Both the position numbers and the translations under genes were made by a program. The notes beneath the pieces are model-generated. The model worked only from the letters and a program-made list of their open reading frames with translations. It was not told the origin of the DNA and made no database searches. Positions 1 through 7,795 of a stretch of 16,294 nucleotides of DNA are shown here, piece after piece (position 1 is the stretch's first letter; every line of letters begins with the position of its first letter). The stretch covers positions 1 to 16,294 of the forward strand of contig URUT01000027.1 of assembly GCA_900551105.1 (NCBI GenBank), written 5' to 3'. The stretch is from an uncultured Mycoplasmatota bacterium. GTDB lineage: Bacteria; Bacillota_I; Bacilli_A; RF39; UBA660.

Positions 1-28
1 TTGACACGGGGGGGGGTTGTTATATAAT
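1..28 (+). promoter_or_regulatory. Sigma-A-type promoter with poly-G spacer, candidate phase-variable promoter
   Basis: A perfect -35 box TTGACA (1-6) and a perfect -10 box TATAAT (23-28) are separated by 16 bp. Nine consecutive Gs (8-16) fill most of that spacer. The predicted start of transcription is near 35, followed by the Shine-Dalgarno AGGTGG (42-47) and the GTG start at 52. Slippage in the G tract would change the -35/-10 spacing in 1-bp steps around the 17-bp optimum, as in the meningococcal porA promoter. The boxes and the tract are seen directly; phase variation is inferred. Nothing upstream of base 1 is visible. Confidence 0.8.
8..16 (+). repeat. G9 homopolymer tract in promoter spacer
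   Basis: This is a run of nine Gs in an AT-rich genome. No other G run I noticed in the window exceeds four. It is a mononucleotide simple-sequence repeat of the kind that changes length by slipped-strand mispairing during replication. Assembly or sequencing error in the exact length is possible. Confidence 0.9.
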
Positions 29-51
29 AAAAGAAGAAAATAGGTGGTAAA

Positions 52-2031
52 GTGATAAAAAAATATAGAAAACGTATGTTAATTTTGGCGTGTTTGCTAC
101 TGGTAACCGTGCTTCTAGCCGGTGTATCTTATGCAGTGTTTAATAGTTATGCTTCTCAAAATAGTACTAATACACTAGCAGCAACTTGTATAGAATTAGA
201 GTTTAGTGGAGAGGATTCAGTTAATCTAACAAATGCGTATCCAATAAGTGCTAGTGAAGGATTAAAAACTACGCCATATAGATTTAAAATAAAAAACAAA
301 TGTAAGAACTATTTAGAATATATGGTGATAGCTTCAGTAATAAATGTAACTAATCCCTTAGATTCAAAGTATGTAAAAGTAAATTTAAGTGGAGATAACG
401 AAATGAATTCAGTGGCACTTTCATCATTAAAATCTATTCAAACACCAGCATCATTATCGGGGTATAGTATTAAAGAAAACTATGTATTAAAAGATGGTGA
501 TGGAATACTAAAAGATGAAGAGAGAAACTTTGAATTTAGAATGTGGTTAGATGGAGATAATGAAGAAACTTGGACAAGTGAACAAGTAGAAAGTAAAAAC
601 TATCAAGTAAAAATATCCGTAATTGGAACCGTAAAAACAGAACCAAAAGATGACTTATACATAGCGGCTTTAATAGATGGAGAAGAAAGTTTAACTTTTC
701 CAACAACAGGTGATTATACAGCAACAGTAAATTGTACTAGAGAAGGCAAAAAAGTAGATGCCAGCGAAAGTATAAAGTGGACTGGAACAAAATGGGCACT
801 AACCACAACTATAACTGATGGTAACACTAGATGTAATGTTGAATTTGAGTCACCACCTACTTGGGAAAAACCAAAAACTGGAACACTACTTGCTGCAATC
901 AAAAATGGTAATACAGTAAAGACTCCAACAACAACACCAGGAACAGCAATATCATCATCTTCTGAAAAAATTCTTGCAAGTACAGCAGATGATTATGGTA
1001 CGAGCTATTATTTTAGAGGAGCAGTAACTAATAATTTTGTTGAATATGCCAATATGTGCTGGCGCATTGTAAGAGTAACTGGAAATGGTGCGATTAAACT
1101 AGTTCTTTATAATTATAACGGATTGACTGATTCAAATAATACTCCGTCAAGTAGTACACCATGTAATGCAACTGGCAATAATTATGCTTTTGCAAGATAC
1201 GAAAATGAAAAGCTTCCTTCAGATTTTAATGCAAGTACGGGTGATAACGCAGATATAGGATATATGCATGGAACTAGTGGATGTTCGGATGAATATTCAG
1301 GTACTGAATCCAGCTGCATCAATAATGGTGGTACCTGGACAGCATCAACGTCTTATACTACAGCTCATACAAACAATAATGCAAGTACAATTTTAACTAA
1401 TCTAAATAAATGGTATACTAATGTGCTCTCTAAGCAATCTGGATTTCATGATAATCAATTAGCGGATACAATCTGGTGTAATGATAAAAATGTAATAACT
1501 GATACAACTTTTAATCCTGGAAGCTATATTTTAGGTGTAAATTATGGTGCCGGTTCTAATATAAATTATTATGCATCCTCAAAAAGATTATTAAATGCCA
1601 CCTCATTAAGTTCTGGTGGAACAGGGCCTAGTTTAATATGCCCAAATGATAATAATGGAGGAAAGTTATCTAAGTTCACAGTAAGTGATACAGAGCATGG
1701 TAATGGAGCATTAAAAGATTATGCTAAAATTGGTCTTTTAACTGCAGATGAAATAGCATTTGCTGGAGGTGTTTATGGCACGGACACTGCAAACTCAACG
1801 TATTATTTATACCAAAACTCCACGAGTTACTGGGCGTGGACTTTATCGCCTTATGCATATTCCAAATATGCTTATAATTTTGTTATTGGTGGAGGTGGGA
1901 GTTTATTTTTTCAGGACACATCGTACACATTATATGGTGGAGTTATCCGTCCTTCTTTATCTCTTATATCAAATATTAAAATTTCCTCAGGAACTGGCAC
2001 TGCCACTAATCCGTACAAAGTTGCCGCATAG
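52..2031 (+). CDS. Surface protein: TasA-like signal region, DUF6273-like C-terminal domain
   Basis: This 659-residue protein is probably exported and displayed on the cell surface; its ligand is unknown. A basic N-terminus and hydrophobic segment (about 9-29) are followed by a SipW-type region resembling TasA/camelysin (SYAVFNSYA at 26-34, then a beta-rich domain to about 195). A smaller Ig-like segment spans about 200-268, with Cys228 and Cys261 as a possible disulfide pair. From about 305 a large domain carries motifs I associate with DUF6273-like proteins of gut Bacilli: YYFRGAV and CWRIVRV (319-342), GLLTADEIAFAGG (561-573), YWAWTLSP (593-600) and VIRPSLSL (631-638). There is no LPXTG sorting motif and no C-terminal membrane segment, so anchoring would be by the uncleaved N-terminus or by polymerisation. 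The GTG start is chosen for AGGTGG five bases upstream. A terminator follows, so the gene is monocistronic. Third-position GC rises sharply near the C-terminus (see findings). Architecture is fairly sure; function is unknown. Confidence 0.75.
   Translation: MIKKYRKRMLILACLLLVTVLLAGVSYAVFNSYASQNSTNTLAATCIELEFSGEDSVNLTNAYPISASEGLKTTPYRFKIKNKCKNYLEYMVIASVINVTNPLDSKYVKVNLSGDNEMNSVALSSLKSIQTPASLSGYSIKENYVLKDGDGILKDEERNFEFRMWLDGDNEETWTSEQVESKNYQVKISVIGTVKTEPKDDLYIAALIDGEESLTFPTTGDYTATVNCTREGKKVDASESIKWTGTKWALTTTITDGNTRCNVEFESPPTWEKPKTGTLLAAIKNGNTVKTPTTTPGTAISSSSEKILASTADDYGTSYYFRGAVTNNFVEYANMCWRIVRVTGNGAIKLVLYNYNGLTDSNNTPSSSTPCNATGNNYAFARYENEKLPSDFNASTGDNADIGYMHGTSGCSDEYSGTESSCINNGGTWTASTSYTTAHTNNNASTILTNLNKWYTNVLSKQSGFHDNQLADTIWCNDKNVITDTTFNPGSYILGVNYGAGSNINYYASSKRLLNATSLSSGGTGPSLICPNDNNGGKLSKFTVSDTEHGNGALKDYAKIGLLTADEIAFAGGVYGTDTANSTYYLYQNSTSYWAWTLSPYAYSKYAYNFVIGGGGSLFFQDTSYTLYGGVIRPSLSLISNIKISSGTGTATNPYKVAA
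1777..1947 (+). other. Candidate variable segment at C-terminus of surface protein
   Basis: This covers residues 576-632. By hand count, 21 of 57 codons end in G or C, against 9 of 72 in the preceding stretch 1561-1776. Codons such as ACG, TCG, GCG, GAC, TAC and TCC cluster here. The segment spans the YWAWTLSP to VIRP part of a possible C-type-lectin-like fold, where target proteins of diversity-generating retroelements usually carry their variable residues. No reverse transcriptase or template repeat lies in the window. Gene conversion from other copies, or simple recombination, is equally possible. Confidence 0.35.
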
Positions 2032-2041
2032 TTACTAATGT

Positions 2042-2068
2042 GAGATGTAAAAAAAACATCTCTTTTTT
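2042..2068 (+). terminator. Intrinsic terminator after the surface protein gene
   Basis: A 7-bp perfect stem, GAGATGT (2042-2048) with ACATCTC (2056-2062), has a loop of seven As and is followed directly by six Ts (2063-2068). It lies 10 bases after the stop codon and isolates the surface gene from the yqeG operon. Confidence 0.85.
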
Positions 2069-2109
2069 ATTTTGACATTAATGAATAACTAGTAAATAAA
2101 TATGACTTT

Positions 2110-2118
2110 TGATATAAT
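2110..2118 (+). promoter_or_regulatory. Extended -10 promoter for the yqeG operon
   Basis: TG-A-TATAAT (2110-2118) is a perfect extended -10 box, but no good -35 box sits at the right distance. The transcription start would be near 2125, giving a very short leader. A TTGACA at 2072-2077 lies 35 bp away from this -10, too far to pair with it, but could pair with a weak AATAAA at 2095-2100. Confidence 0.5.
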
Positions 2119-2134
2119 TAATTAGGTGATTGAA

Positions 2135-2659
2135 GTGCTAGAAAAATTTGTCCCAGATGTTTATCAAAAAAGCATCTATGATATAGATTATAAAAAACTT
2201 AAAAAAATAGGTATCAAATGTTTAATATTTGATTTAGATAATACAATTGCTCCTGTAACAATTCCTAAACCCACTAAAAAGGTTAGAGACTTGTTTGAAG
2301 AATTAAAAGAAATGGGCTTTAAAGTCCTAATAGTTAGTAATTCTCATAAAAAAAGAGTAGCACCTTTTAAAGATTTATTATGTGTTGACTCAGCATATCT
2401 TGCATTAAAACCACTAAAAAGAAAATACAATAAAATCTTAAAAATGTATAATTTTAAAGAAGGCGAAATAGCCACAATTGGTGATCAGTTACTAACCGAT
2501 ATTTGGGGATCAAATAGAATGAACTTTTTTACCATCTTAGTAAATCCTACTAGTAAAACGGACTTTTCACTAACTAAACTAAATCGTTTCATAGAAAATA
2601 CCATTTATGAAAAATTAAAAGAAAAAGACTTATTAAAAAAAGGAAGATATTATGAATAA
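2135..2659 (+). CDS. yqeG: YqeG family HAD-IIIA phosphatase
   Basis: This is a 174-residue soluble phosphatase of the HAD superfamily, class IIIA. The nucleophile motif DLDNT follows a hydrophobic strand (CLIFDLDNT), motif II is in VSNSH, and motif III is GDQLLTDIWGSNRM. These match the YqeG/Gep4 family, whose eukaryotic member dephosphorylates phosphatidylglycerophosphate. That substrate is plausible here but not shown by the sequence. An in-frame GTG at 2126 exists, but the GTG at 2135 is preferred: it has AGGTGA (2124-2129) at proper spacing and gives MLEKFVPD, like the usual YqeG N-terminus. The length is normal for the family. The 3' end overlaps yqeH by 8 bases, so the two are probably translationally coupled, as in many Bacillota. 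Confidence 0.88.
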   Translation: MLEKFVPDVYQKSIYDIDYKKLKKIGIKCLIFDLDNTIAPVTIPKPTKKVRDLFEELKEMGFKVLIVSNSHKKRVAPFKDLLCVDSAYLALKPLKRKYNKILKMYNFKEGEIATIGDQLLTDIWGSNRMNFFTILVNPTSKTDFSLTKLNRFIENTIYEKLKEKDLLKKGRYYE

Positions 2660-3602
2660 AATATGTTATGGTTGCGGATGCAAACTACAAAATACTGATA
2701 AAGAAAAAATTGGGTACACTCCTAAAGAAGATAGTAACTACTGTCAAAGATGTTTTAGATTAATGCACTATGGAATAGATAGTGAAAATATGCCTTTTAA
2801 AACTGTTGATAATATTTTAGACTCTGTCAATAAAGACAATAAATTTGTATGTTTTCTTACTGATTTATTTAACATTAACTCTAAAATAATTGATAGCTAT
2901 CATCGTATAAAAAATAACAAAGTGCTTTTAATAAGTAAAAGTGATTTAATTCCTAAAAATATTAAATTATCTAAAATTAAAAATTTCTTAAAAGAATATT
3001 ACCAAATAGATGAAGATATTATTTTTATATCAAATAGTCATAAAAGCGCTCAAAAAGTAATTTCCTATTTGCAAAATCACAATATAAACGAAACGTACCT
3101 AATGGGTCTAACAAGCAGTGGTAAATCAACTCTAATAAACAACATGCTTGATGTCACAAACTCTAAACTAAATAAAGTAGTAACTAGTTATAGACAAAAC
3201 ACAACTCTAGATTTTATTAGATTACAAATTAATGATATCTTAGTAATTGACTCTCCTGGCTTTATCCTAAAAACTTTAAATATTAATAATAAAGATACTT
3301 TTAAATATGCCGTAAAGCCAAGAACTTATCAAATGCGTAAAAATGAAGTATTAAGACTAATAGATGAATCATTTATTGGTTTTGAAAAAGATACTAGTGC
3401 TTGTTTTTATATTCCAAATAATATAAAGTCTCATAAAGATTATAAACAAAAAGCATTTAATTACACATTACATGTAGAAAGTGATTCTGATTTAATAATT
3501 TTAGGCCTGGGCTTTTTAAATATCAAAAATGAAACCGATCTATACTTTTATAATTTAGATAGAGAATTAATAGAAATTCGTCCAAGTATTTTTAGAAAAT
3601 AA
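2652..3602 (+). CDS. yqeH: Circularly permuted GTPase YqeH, ribosome assembly
   Basis: This 316-residue protein belongs to the permuted GTPases that act in 30S subunit assembly. An N-terminal zinc finger has Cys5/Cys8 and Cys31/Cys34. The G motifs then run in permuted order: G4 as SKSD (95-98), a G5-like ISNSH (126-130), G1 as GLTSSGKS (152-159), a G2 threonine near 184, and G3 as DSPG (200-203). The C-terminal third would be the RNA- or protein-binding domain. It is shorter than the roughly 366 residues of Bacillus YqeH, and G4 has Ser in place of Asn, a tolerated variant in permuted GTPases. The start overlaps the end of yqeG, with a GGAAG Shine-Dalgarno inside that gene. Identification is firm from the motif order and the yqeG neighbour. 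Confidence 0.92.
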   Translation: MNKICYGCGCKLQNTDKEKIGYTPKEDSNYCQRCFRLMHYGIDSENMPFKTVDNILDSVNKDNKFVCFLTDLFNINSKIIDSYHRIKNNKVLLISKSDLIPKNIKLSKIKNFLKEYYQIDEDIIFISNSHKSAQKVISYLQNHNINETYLMGLTSSGKSTLINNMLDVTNSKLNKVVTSYRQNTTLDFIRLQINDILVIDSPGFILKTLNINNKDTFKYAVKPRTYQMRKNEVLRLIDESFIGFEKDTSACFYIPNNIKSHKDYKQKAFNYTLHVESDSDLIILGLGFLNIKNETDLYFYNLDRELIEIRPSIFRK

Positions 3603-3619
3603 CCAAGGAGGTGCTTACT

Positions 3620-5377
3620 ATGGACCGCATTAAAATTATGAGTGAAGACTTATCAAACAAAATAGCCGCAGGAGAAGTAGTAGAAAGAGTAGCAAATGTT
3701 ATTAAAGAACTAGTAGAAAATAGTATTGATGCTAAAAGTACCAATATCAAAATAGACTTAATCTCATCTGGCCTAAGTGAAATTAAAGTAACTGATGACG
3801 GAATTGGTATGAACTCATCTGATGCCTTAAATGCTTTTAAGAGACACGCTACAAGTAAAATATTTAAAACTGAAGATTTGTTTTTCATTAATACTTTAGG
3901 TTTTCGTGGTGAAGCACTTCCATCTATCGCCAGTGTCTCTAAAGTAACTATGGAAACTTCTGAAAAGGATGAAGGAACTAAAATAGTAATTGAAGGTGGC
4001 ACTTTAAAAGAACATGGTTTATGTAGTGCAAGACGTGGCACAATGATAAGCGTCAAAGACTTGTTTTATAACACACCAGCTAGATTAAAATATCTAAAAA
4101 GCGAGCAAACAGAGTTATCAAATACAACCTTTTATTTAGAAAAATTAGCTCTATCATACCCAAACATTGCTTTTACTCTAACTAACAACCAAGATATTAT
4201 TATTAAATCTAGTGGTAGTGGTAATCTTCTTAAAACCATTCATGAAATCTATGGCATAGAAGTAAGTAAAAACATGGTAGAAATCACAGGCTCAAACGAT
4301 GATTATGACGTTTATGGCTATATTTGTAAGCCAACTATTTTAAAAAGCAATCGTAACTACATGACAACTATCGTTAATAACCGTGTAGTAAAAAATGCCG
4401 AGCTAAATAGAGCAATTAATGATGCTTATCACACATACAAGCCTGACATTAGGTTTCCAGTTGTTGTAATAACCATAAATACTGACCCAACCCTAATAGA
4501 TGTAAATATCCATCCAACCAAACAAGACATTAAATTTAGTAAAGAAGATGGACTATGCAACTTAATTGGTCGTTTAATCAAAGATGCCCTTTATAAAGCC
4601 TTGCTAATTCCTAAAATAGAGGTCAAAACTAAAGAAGAAAGTAACAATGAAATCGCTATTAAAGAAACATTTGATTATCCGGAAAATCTAATTGTTAATG
4701 ACGAATTTATTCCTAAAGCAAGTGAAGAAAGTCCAATTATTAAAGAAGAAACTCTAGACTTTAAACTAAACGAAAAAAACAAAGAAGTAAAACATCTAGA
4801 ATTATATCCATGTGGCCTAGTATTTGGTACATACATCGTTGCTCAAAATGAAGAAAGTATGTTTCTAATAGACCAACACGCTGCTCAAGAAAGAATTAAC
4901 TATGAAAGAGTTCTAAAAGCCTTACGTGAAGAAAAAATTACTACCACGGATTTATTATTTCCAATAAGTATTGAGTTTTCTCCAAGTGACTATTTAAAGT
5001 TAAAAGATAAAATAAATACTATTGAAGAGCTAGGCTTTAAAATAGAAGAATTTGGTATTAATACCATCATTGTTAAAACTCATCCAACTTGGCTTATTGA
5101 AGGCTATGAAGAAAGTCAAATCAGAACCATTTTAGATTTAATAATTAATATGAGTACTAATTTTGATAAAGTGAAATTTCAAGACCATCTAGCAGCAACC
5201 GCTGCCTGCAAAATGAGTGTTAAAGGAAACGAAGCAACCACAACAGAGCAAGCCGAAAGCTTGTTAAATGATTTAGTTAAATGTGACAACCCTTACAACT
5301 GTCCACACGGTAGACCAACAATCATATCATTTACAAGATATGAATTAGAAAGAATGTTTAAAAGAGTAATGAATTAG
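3620..5377 (+). CDS. mutL: DNA mismatch repair protein MutL, endonuclease type
   Basis: This 585-residue GHKL ATPase links mismatch recognition by MutS to strand incision. ATP-binding motifs are KELVENSIDA (29-38), DDGIGM (59-64), GFRGEALPS (94-102) and a later GTMISVKDLFYNTPARLK block. The C-terminal half carries the nicking endonuclease motif DQHA-x2-E-x4-E (418-429), a conserved ACKMSVKG and CPHGRP (561-566). It is therefore the metal-dependent endonuclease type, expected in bacteria without MutH. The ATG at 3620 is chosen over an in-frame GTG at 3611 because AAGGAGG (3605-3611) is 8 bases upstream of the ATG. mutS is not in the window; mutL sits directly after yqeH, which is not its usual place. 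The length is normal. Confidence 0.96.
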   Translation: MDRIKIMSEDLSNKIAAGEVVERVANVIKELVENSIDAKSTNIKIDLISSGLSEIKVTDDGIGMNSSDALNAFKRHATSKIFKTEDLFFINTLGFRGEALPSIASVSKVTMETSEKDEGTKIVIEGGTLKEHGLCSARRGTMISVKDLFYNTPARLKYLKSEQTELSNTTFYLEKLALSYPNIAFTLTNNQDIIIKSSGSGNLLKTIHEIYGIEVSKNMVEITGSNDDYDVYGYICKPTILKSNRNYMTTIVNNRVVKNAELNRAINDAYHTYKPDIRFPVVVITINTDPTLIDVNIHPTKQDIKFSKEDGLCNLIGRLIKDALYKALLIPKIEVKTKEESNNEIAIKETFDYPENLIVNDEFIPKASEESPIIKEETLDFKLNEKNKEVKHLELYPCGLVFGTYIVAQNEESMFLIDQHAAQERINYERVLKALREEKITTTDLLFPISIEFSPSDYLKLKDKINTIEELGFKIEEFGINTIIVKTHPTWLIEGYEESQIRTILDLIINMSTNFDKVKFQDHLAATAACKMSVKGNEATTTEQAESLLNDLVKCDNPYNCPHGRPTIISFTRYELERMFKRVMN

Positions 5378-5388
5378 GAGGAAAAATT

Positions 5389-5727
5389 ATGATACATGAA
5401 ATGAGATTAGATAATGAAGCATTTATCAAAGTAAAAAGCGGAACAAAAACAGTAGAACTTAGACTACTAGATGAAAAAAGAAAGGCAGTCCATATTGGTG
5501 ATATTATCACATTTGAAAACCGCAAAGATCACGAAAAAATAGATGTTAAAGTAACAGATTTATTTACATCTAAAGACTTTAAAGAAATCTATGAAAAGTA
5601 CTCTATGGAATCACTTGGCTATGATGAAGATGAAAAAGCTTCTTATAAAGACATGAACAAGTTTTACAGTGAAGAAGAAATTCAAAAATACGGAGCAGTT
5701 GCCATTAGTATCAAGAAGGTAAACTAA
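5389..5727 (+). CDS. Small ASCH-domain protein
   Basis: This 112-residue soluble protein has an ASCH-like fold. The N-terminal MRLDNEAFIKVKSGTKTVELRL has the pattern of ASCH proteins, in which a helix ends in KxGxKxxExR. A strand follows with the GDIITFENR segment, and the C-terminal strand is AVAISIKKV. ASCH domains are related to PUA domains and bind nucleic acid or modified bases; some members have esterase or RNase activity. The specific role here is unknown. The Shine-Dalgarno TAGGAGG overlaps the mutL stop codon, and miaA starts one base after its stop, so it is co-expressed with a DNA repair and a tRNA modification gene. This favours a role with nucleic acid or a modified base, by inference. 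Confidence 0.75.
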   Translation: MIHEMRLDNEAFIKVKSGTKTVELRLLDEKRKAVHIGDIITFENRKDHEKIDVKVTDLFTSKDFKEIYEKYSMESLGYDEDEKASYKDMNKFYSEEEIQKYGAVAISIKKVN

Positions 5728-5728
5728 T

Positions 5729-6583
5729 ATGATTATTGTTATTTTAGGACCAACCGCAGTTGGCAAAACCAAACTAAGTCTAGCTCTAGCCAAAAAATAT
5801 AACGCGAAAATTATTAATGCTGACTCCGTGCAAATATATAAAAGACTAGATATTGGTAGTGCTAAAGCAACGCCTGAAGAAAGAAGCGAAGTAGAGCATT
5901 TACTAATAGATTTTAAAGACCCCAAGGATATGTACACCGTCTATGACTATCAAAAAGATGTCAGAAAAATTTTAGATAACCATCCTAATGAAAACTTTAT
6001 TCTTGTTGGAGGTACAGGCTTATACATCAAAGCAGCCTTGTTTGATTATAAATTTGCCGATGATTCTACAAGTGAAACTTACGATAGCCTTACTAACGAA
6101 GAACTATACAAAAAAGTAAAAGAAAAACATCCTGAAAATGAAATCCACATGAACAATCGTCAAAGACTAGTAAGAGCTTTAAATAAAGATAATAAATACG
6201 ATCAAAACGGTGATAAACTCCTATACGATGCTAAATTTATTGGTCTTACAGCCCCAAGAGATGTCCTATATCAAAAAATAGATAACCGCGTAGATGCCAT
6301 GCTTAAAGAAGGTTTAATAGAAGAAGTTAAGAGCTTATATGACGAAAACATTAGATCCAAAGCTGTTATGACCGCTATCGGCTACAAAGAACTATACTCA
6401 TACTTTGATAAAGAAATCACTTTAGAAGAAGTCGTTAATCTAATCAAACAAAGAAGCCGCAAATATGCCAAAAGACAATTTACCTGGTTTAATAATAAAA
6501 TGGACGTTAAATGGTTTAATGTTAACTACGAAAACTTTGACTCAACAATAGATGAAGTAATTAACTATCTTGATAACAAATAG
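5729..6583 (+). CDS. miaA: tRNA dimethylallyltransferase MiaA
   Basis: This 284-residue enzyme adds the dimethylallyl group to N6 of A37 in tRNAs reading codons that begin with U. The P-loop GPTAVGKT lies at residues 7-14, followed by the family motif NADSVQIYKRLDIGSAK. Further on are GGTGLYIKA, the NNRQRLVRAL segment, AIGYKELYSY and the C-terminal RKYAKRQFTWF motif, which binds tRNA. It is slightly shorter than the usual 300-315 residues. It starts one base after the ASCH gene stop, with AAGAAGGT as Shine-Dalgarno inside that gene, and is the last gene of the yqeG operon. In many bacteria miaA follows mutL, as here with one gene inserted. Identification is secure. Confidence 0.95.
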   Translation: MIIVILGPTAVGKTKLSLALAKKYNAKIINADSVQIYKRLDIGSAKATPEERSEVEHLLIDFKDPKDMYTVYDYQKDVRKILDNHPNENFILVGGTGLYIKAALFDYKFADDSTSETYDSLTNEELYKKVKEKHPENEIHMNNRQRLVRALNKDNKYDQNGDKLLYDAKFIGLTAPRDVLYQKIDNRVDAMLKEGLIEEVKSLYDENIRSKAVMTAIGYKELYSYFDKEITLEEVVNLIKQRSRKYAKRQFTWFNNKMDVKWFNVNYENFDSTIDEVINYLDNK

Positions 6584-6600
6584 CCTAGCAAGTATTTTGT

Positions 6601-6629
6601 TTTACAATTTAAAAAAGAACTGATATACT
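6601..6629 (+). promoter_or_regulatory. Promoter of hemW
   Basis: TTTACA (6601-6606) and TATACT (6624-6629) are 17 bp apart, with a TG (6621-6622) making an extended -10. It lies in the 61-base gap between miaA and hemW. The Shine-Dalgarno GGTGG follows at 6636-6640. Confidence 0.75.
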
Positions 6630-6644
6630 TTTAATGGTGGTAAA

Positions 6645-7724
6645 ATGAAACACGTATATATTCATATCCCTTTTTGTAAAAATATCTGTTCTTACTGTGA
6701 TTTTTGTAAATTATATCACTTACCAAAATTTACTGAAAACTACTTTGATGCTTTAAAAAGGGAAATTACTGACAGCTATTTAGATGAGCTAGTAACAACC
6801 ATCTATATTGGTGGCGGTACGCCATCATGCTTAACAAAAGAGGAACTGGACAAACTATTTAGTATTGTAAATATCTTTAAAAAAAGCACTAACTGTGAAT
6901 TTACTTTTGAATGTAATCCCGAAGACATCACTGAAGAACTATTAACTACATTAGTATCTGCTGGCGTTAACCGCATCTCTATCGGCGTAGAATCATTTAA
7001 TAAAAACAATCTAGAGTTCATGGAAAGAAAAGCTGACTTTAATGATATGCAAAATAAAATGAACTTAATTCGTCAAAAGGGTATTAATAACATTAACTTA
7101 GATTTAATTTATGCTCTTCCAAACGAAAGCTTTGAAACTTTAAAAAAAGACGTTAAACTTTTACTAAAACTAAATCCTGAACACATTAGTACATACTCTC
7201 TAATTATTGAAGAAGATACTAAACTAAAACTAAATAATACTAACTACATAGATGAAGAACTAGATGCAAAAATGTACGAGTACATCTGCAAAAAACTTAA
7301 AAAAAATTATAATCATTACGAAGTATCTAACTTTTCTAAAGAGGGGTATGAATCAGTTCACAATTTAGCATACTGGCAAAACGAAGAATACTACGGCTTT
7401 GGTCTAGGCGCAAGTGGCTACATCAATGGCTTTAGATACGAAAACACCCATAATTTAGATGAATACTTAAAAGGCAACTACCATCAAGAAGAAAGTTTAC
7501 TATCTAAAACTGAAATGATGGAATACGAAGTTATTCTTGGCTTGCGAATGCTCAAAGGCATCAGTATTCAAACCTTTTTTGATAAATATGAAACCAATAT
7601 CCAAGATGTTTTCCCAGTAAAGCCTTTACTCAAAAGTAAAGAACTAATATATAAAAACGGTTATATCTTTATTAATCCAGAAAAAATATATCTCATGAAT
7701 GAAATTCTATTAAAATTAGTTTAG
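6645..7724 (+). CDS. hemW: HemW, radical SAM heme chaperone
   Basis: This is a 359-residue radical SAM protein of the HemN/HemW family. The N-terminal cluster motif is C11-x3-C15-x2-C18, with a further Cys21, in the context HIPFCKNICSYCDFC. A GGGTPS motif for SAM binding follows. The C-terminal part carries HNLAYW and YYGFGLGASGY, the H-N-x-x-Y-W signature of HemW, which separates it from true oxygen-independent coproporphyrinogen oxidase HemN. HemW inserts heme into respiratory or other hemoproteins; older annotations often call it coproporphyrinogen III oxidase. The length is normal (Bacillus HemW is about 379). No other heme gene is in the window, so its client protein cannot be named. It is probably transcribed alone. 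Confidence 0.92.
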   Translation: MKHVYIHIPFCKNICSYCDFCKLYHLPKFTENYFDALKREITDSYLDELVTTIYIGGGTPSCLTKEELDKLFSIVNIFKKSTNCEFTFECNPEDITEELLTTLVSAGVNRISIGVESFNKNNLEFMERKADFNDMQNKMNLIRQKGINNINLDLIYALPNESFETLKKDVKLLLKLNPEHISTYSLIIEEDTKLKLNNTNYIDEELDAKMYEYICKKLKKNYNHYEVSNFSKEGYESVHNLAYWQNEEYYGFGLGASGYINGFRYENTHNLDEYLKGNYHQEESLLSKTEMMEYEVILGLRMLKGISIQTFFDKYETNIQDVFPVKPLLKSKELIYKNGYIFINPEKIYLMNEILLKLV

Positions 7725-7742
7725 AATATAATTTATTATATC

Positions 7743-7770
7743 TTGCATTTTTTAACATATATGATAAAAT
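7743..7770 (+). promoter_or_regulatory. Promoter of the cadherin-like membrane protein gene
   Basis: TTGCAT (7743-7748) and TAAAAT (7765-7770) are 16 bp apart, with TG at 7762-7763 giving an extended -10. The string ATATGATAAAAT recurs in the ireB promoter (9871-9882). The Shine-Dalgarno AGAGGT lies at 7784-7789. Confidence 0.65.
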
Positions 7771-7795
7771 TTAATTATAGTAAAGAGGTTATGTA

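Noticed and set aside
1760..2038. Plus-strand frame of 92 codons overlapping the surface protein end
   Set aside because: It is a frame-shifted reading of the surface gene's C-terminal region, with no own start signal.
2072..2077. Perfect TTGACA as -35 of the yqeG promoter
   Set aside because: It is 35 bp from the good TATAAT at 2113, too far; only a weak AATAAA lies at the right distance.
3592..4056. Minus-strand open frame of 154 codons
   Set aside because: It lies opposite the strongly conserved ATPase domain of mutL and has no recognisable domain or ribosome site.
5611..5937. Minus-strand open frame of 108 codons
   Set aside because: It is antisense to the ASCH gene and miaA P-loop region; hydrophobic by composition only.
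6575..6603. Terminator between miaA and hemW
   Set aside because: The possible stem AACAAA/TTTGTT is all but one pair A-T per side, short, and overlaps the stop codon and the hemW -35 box.
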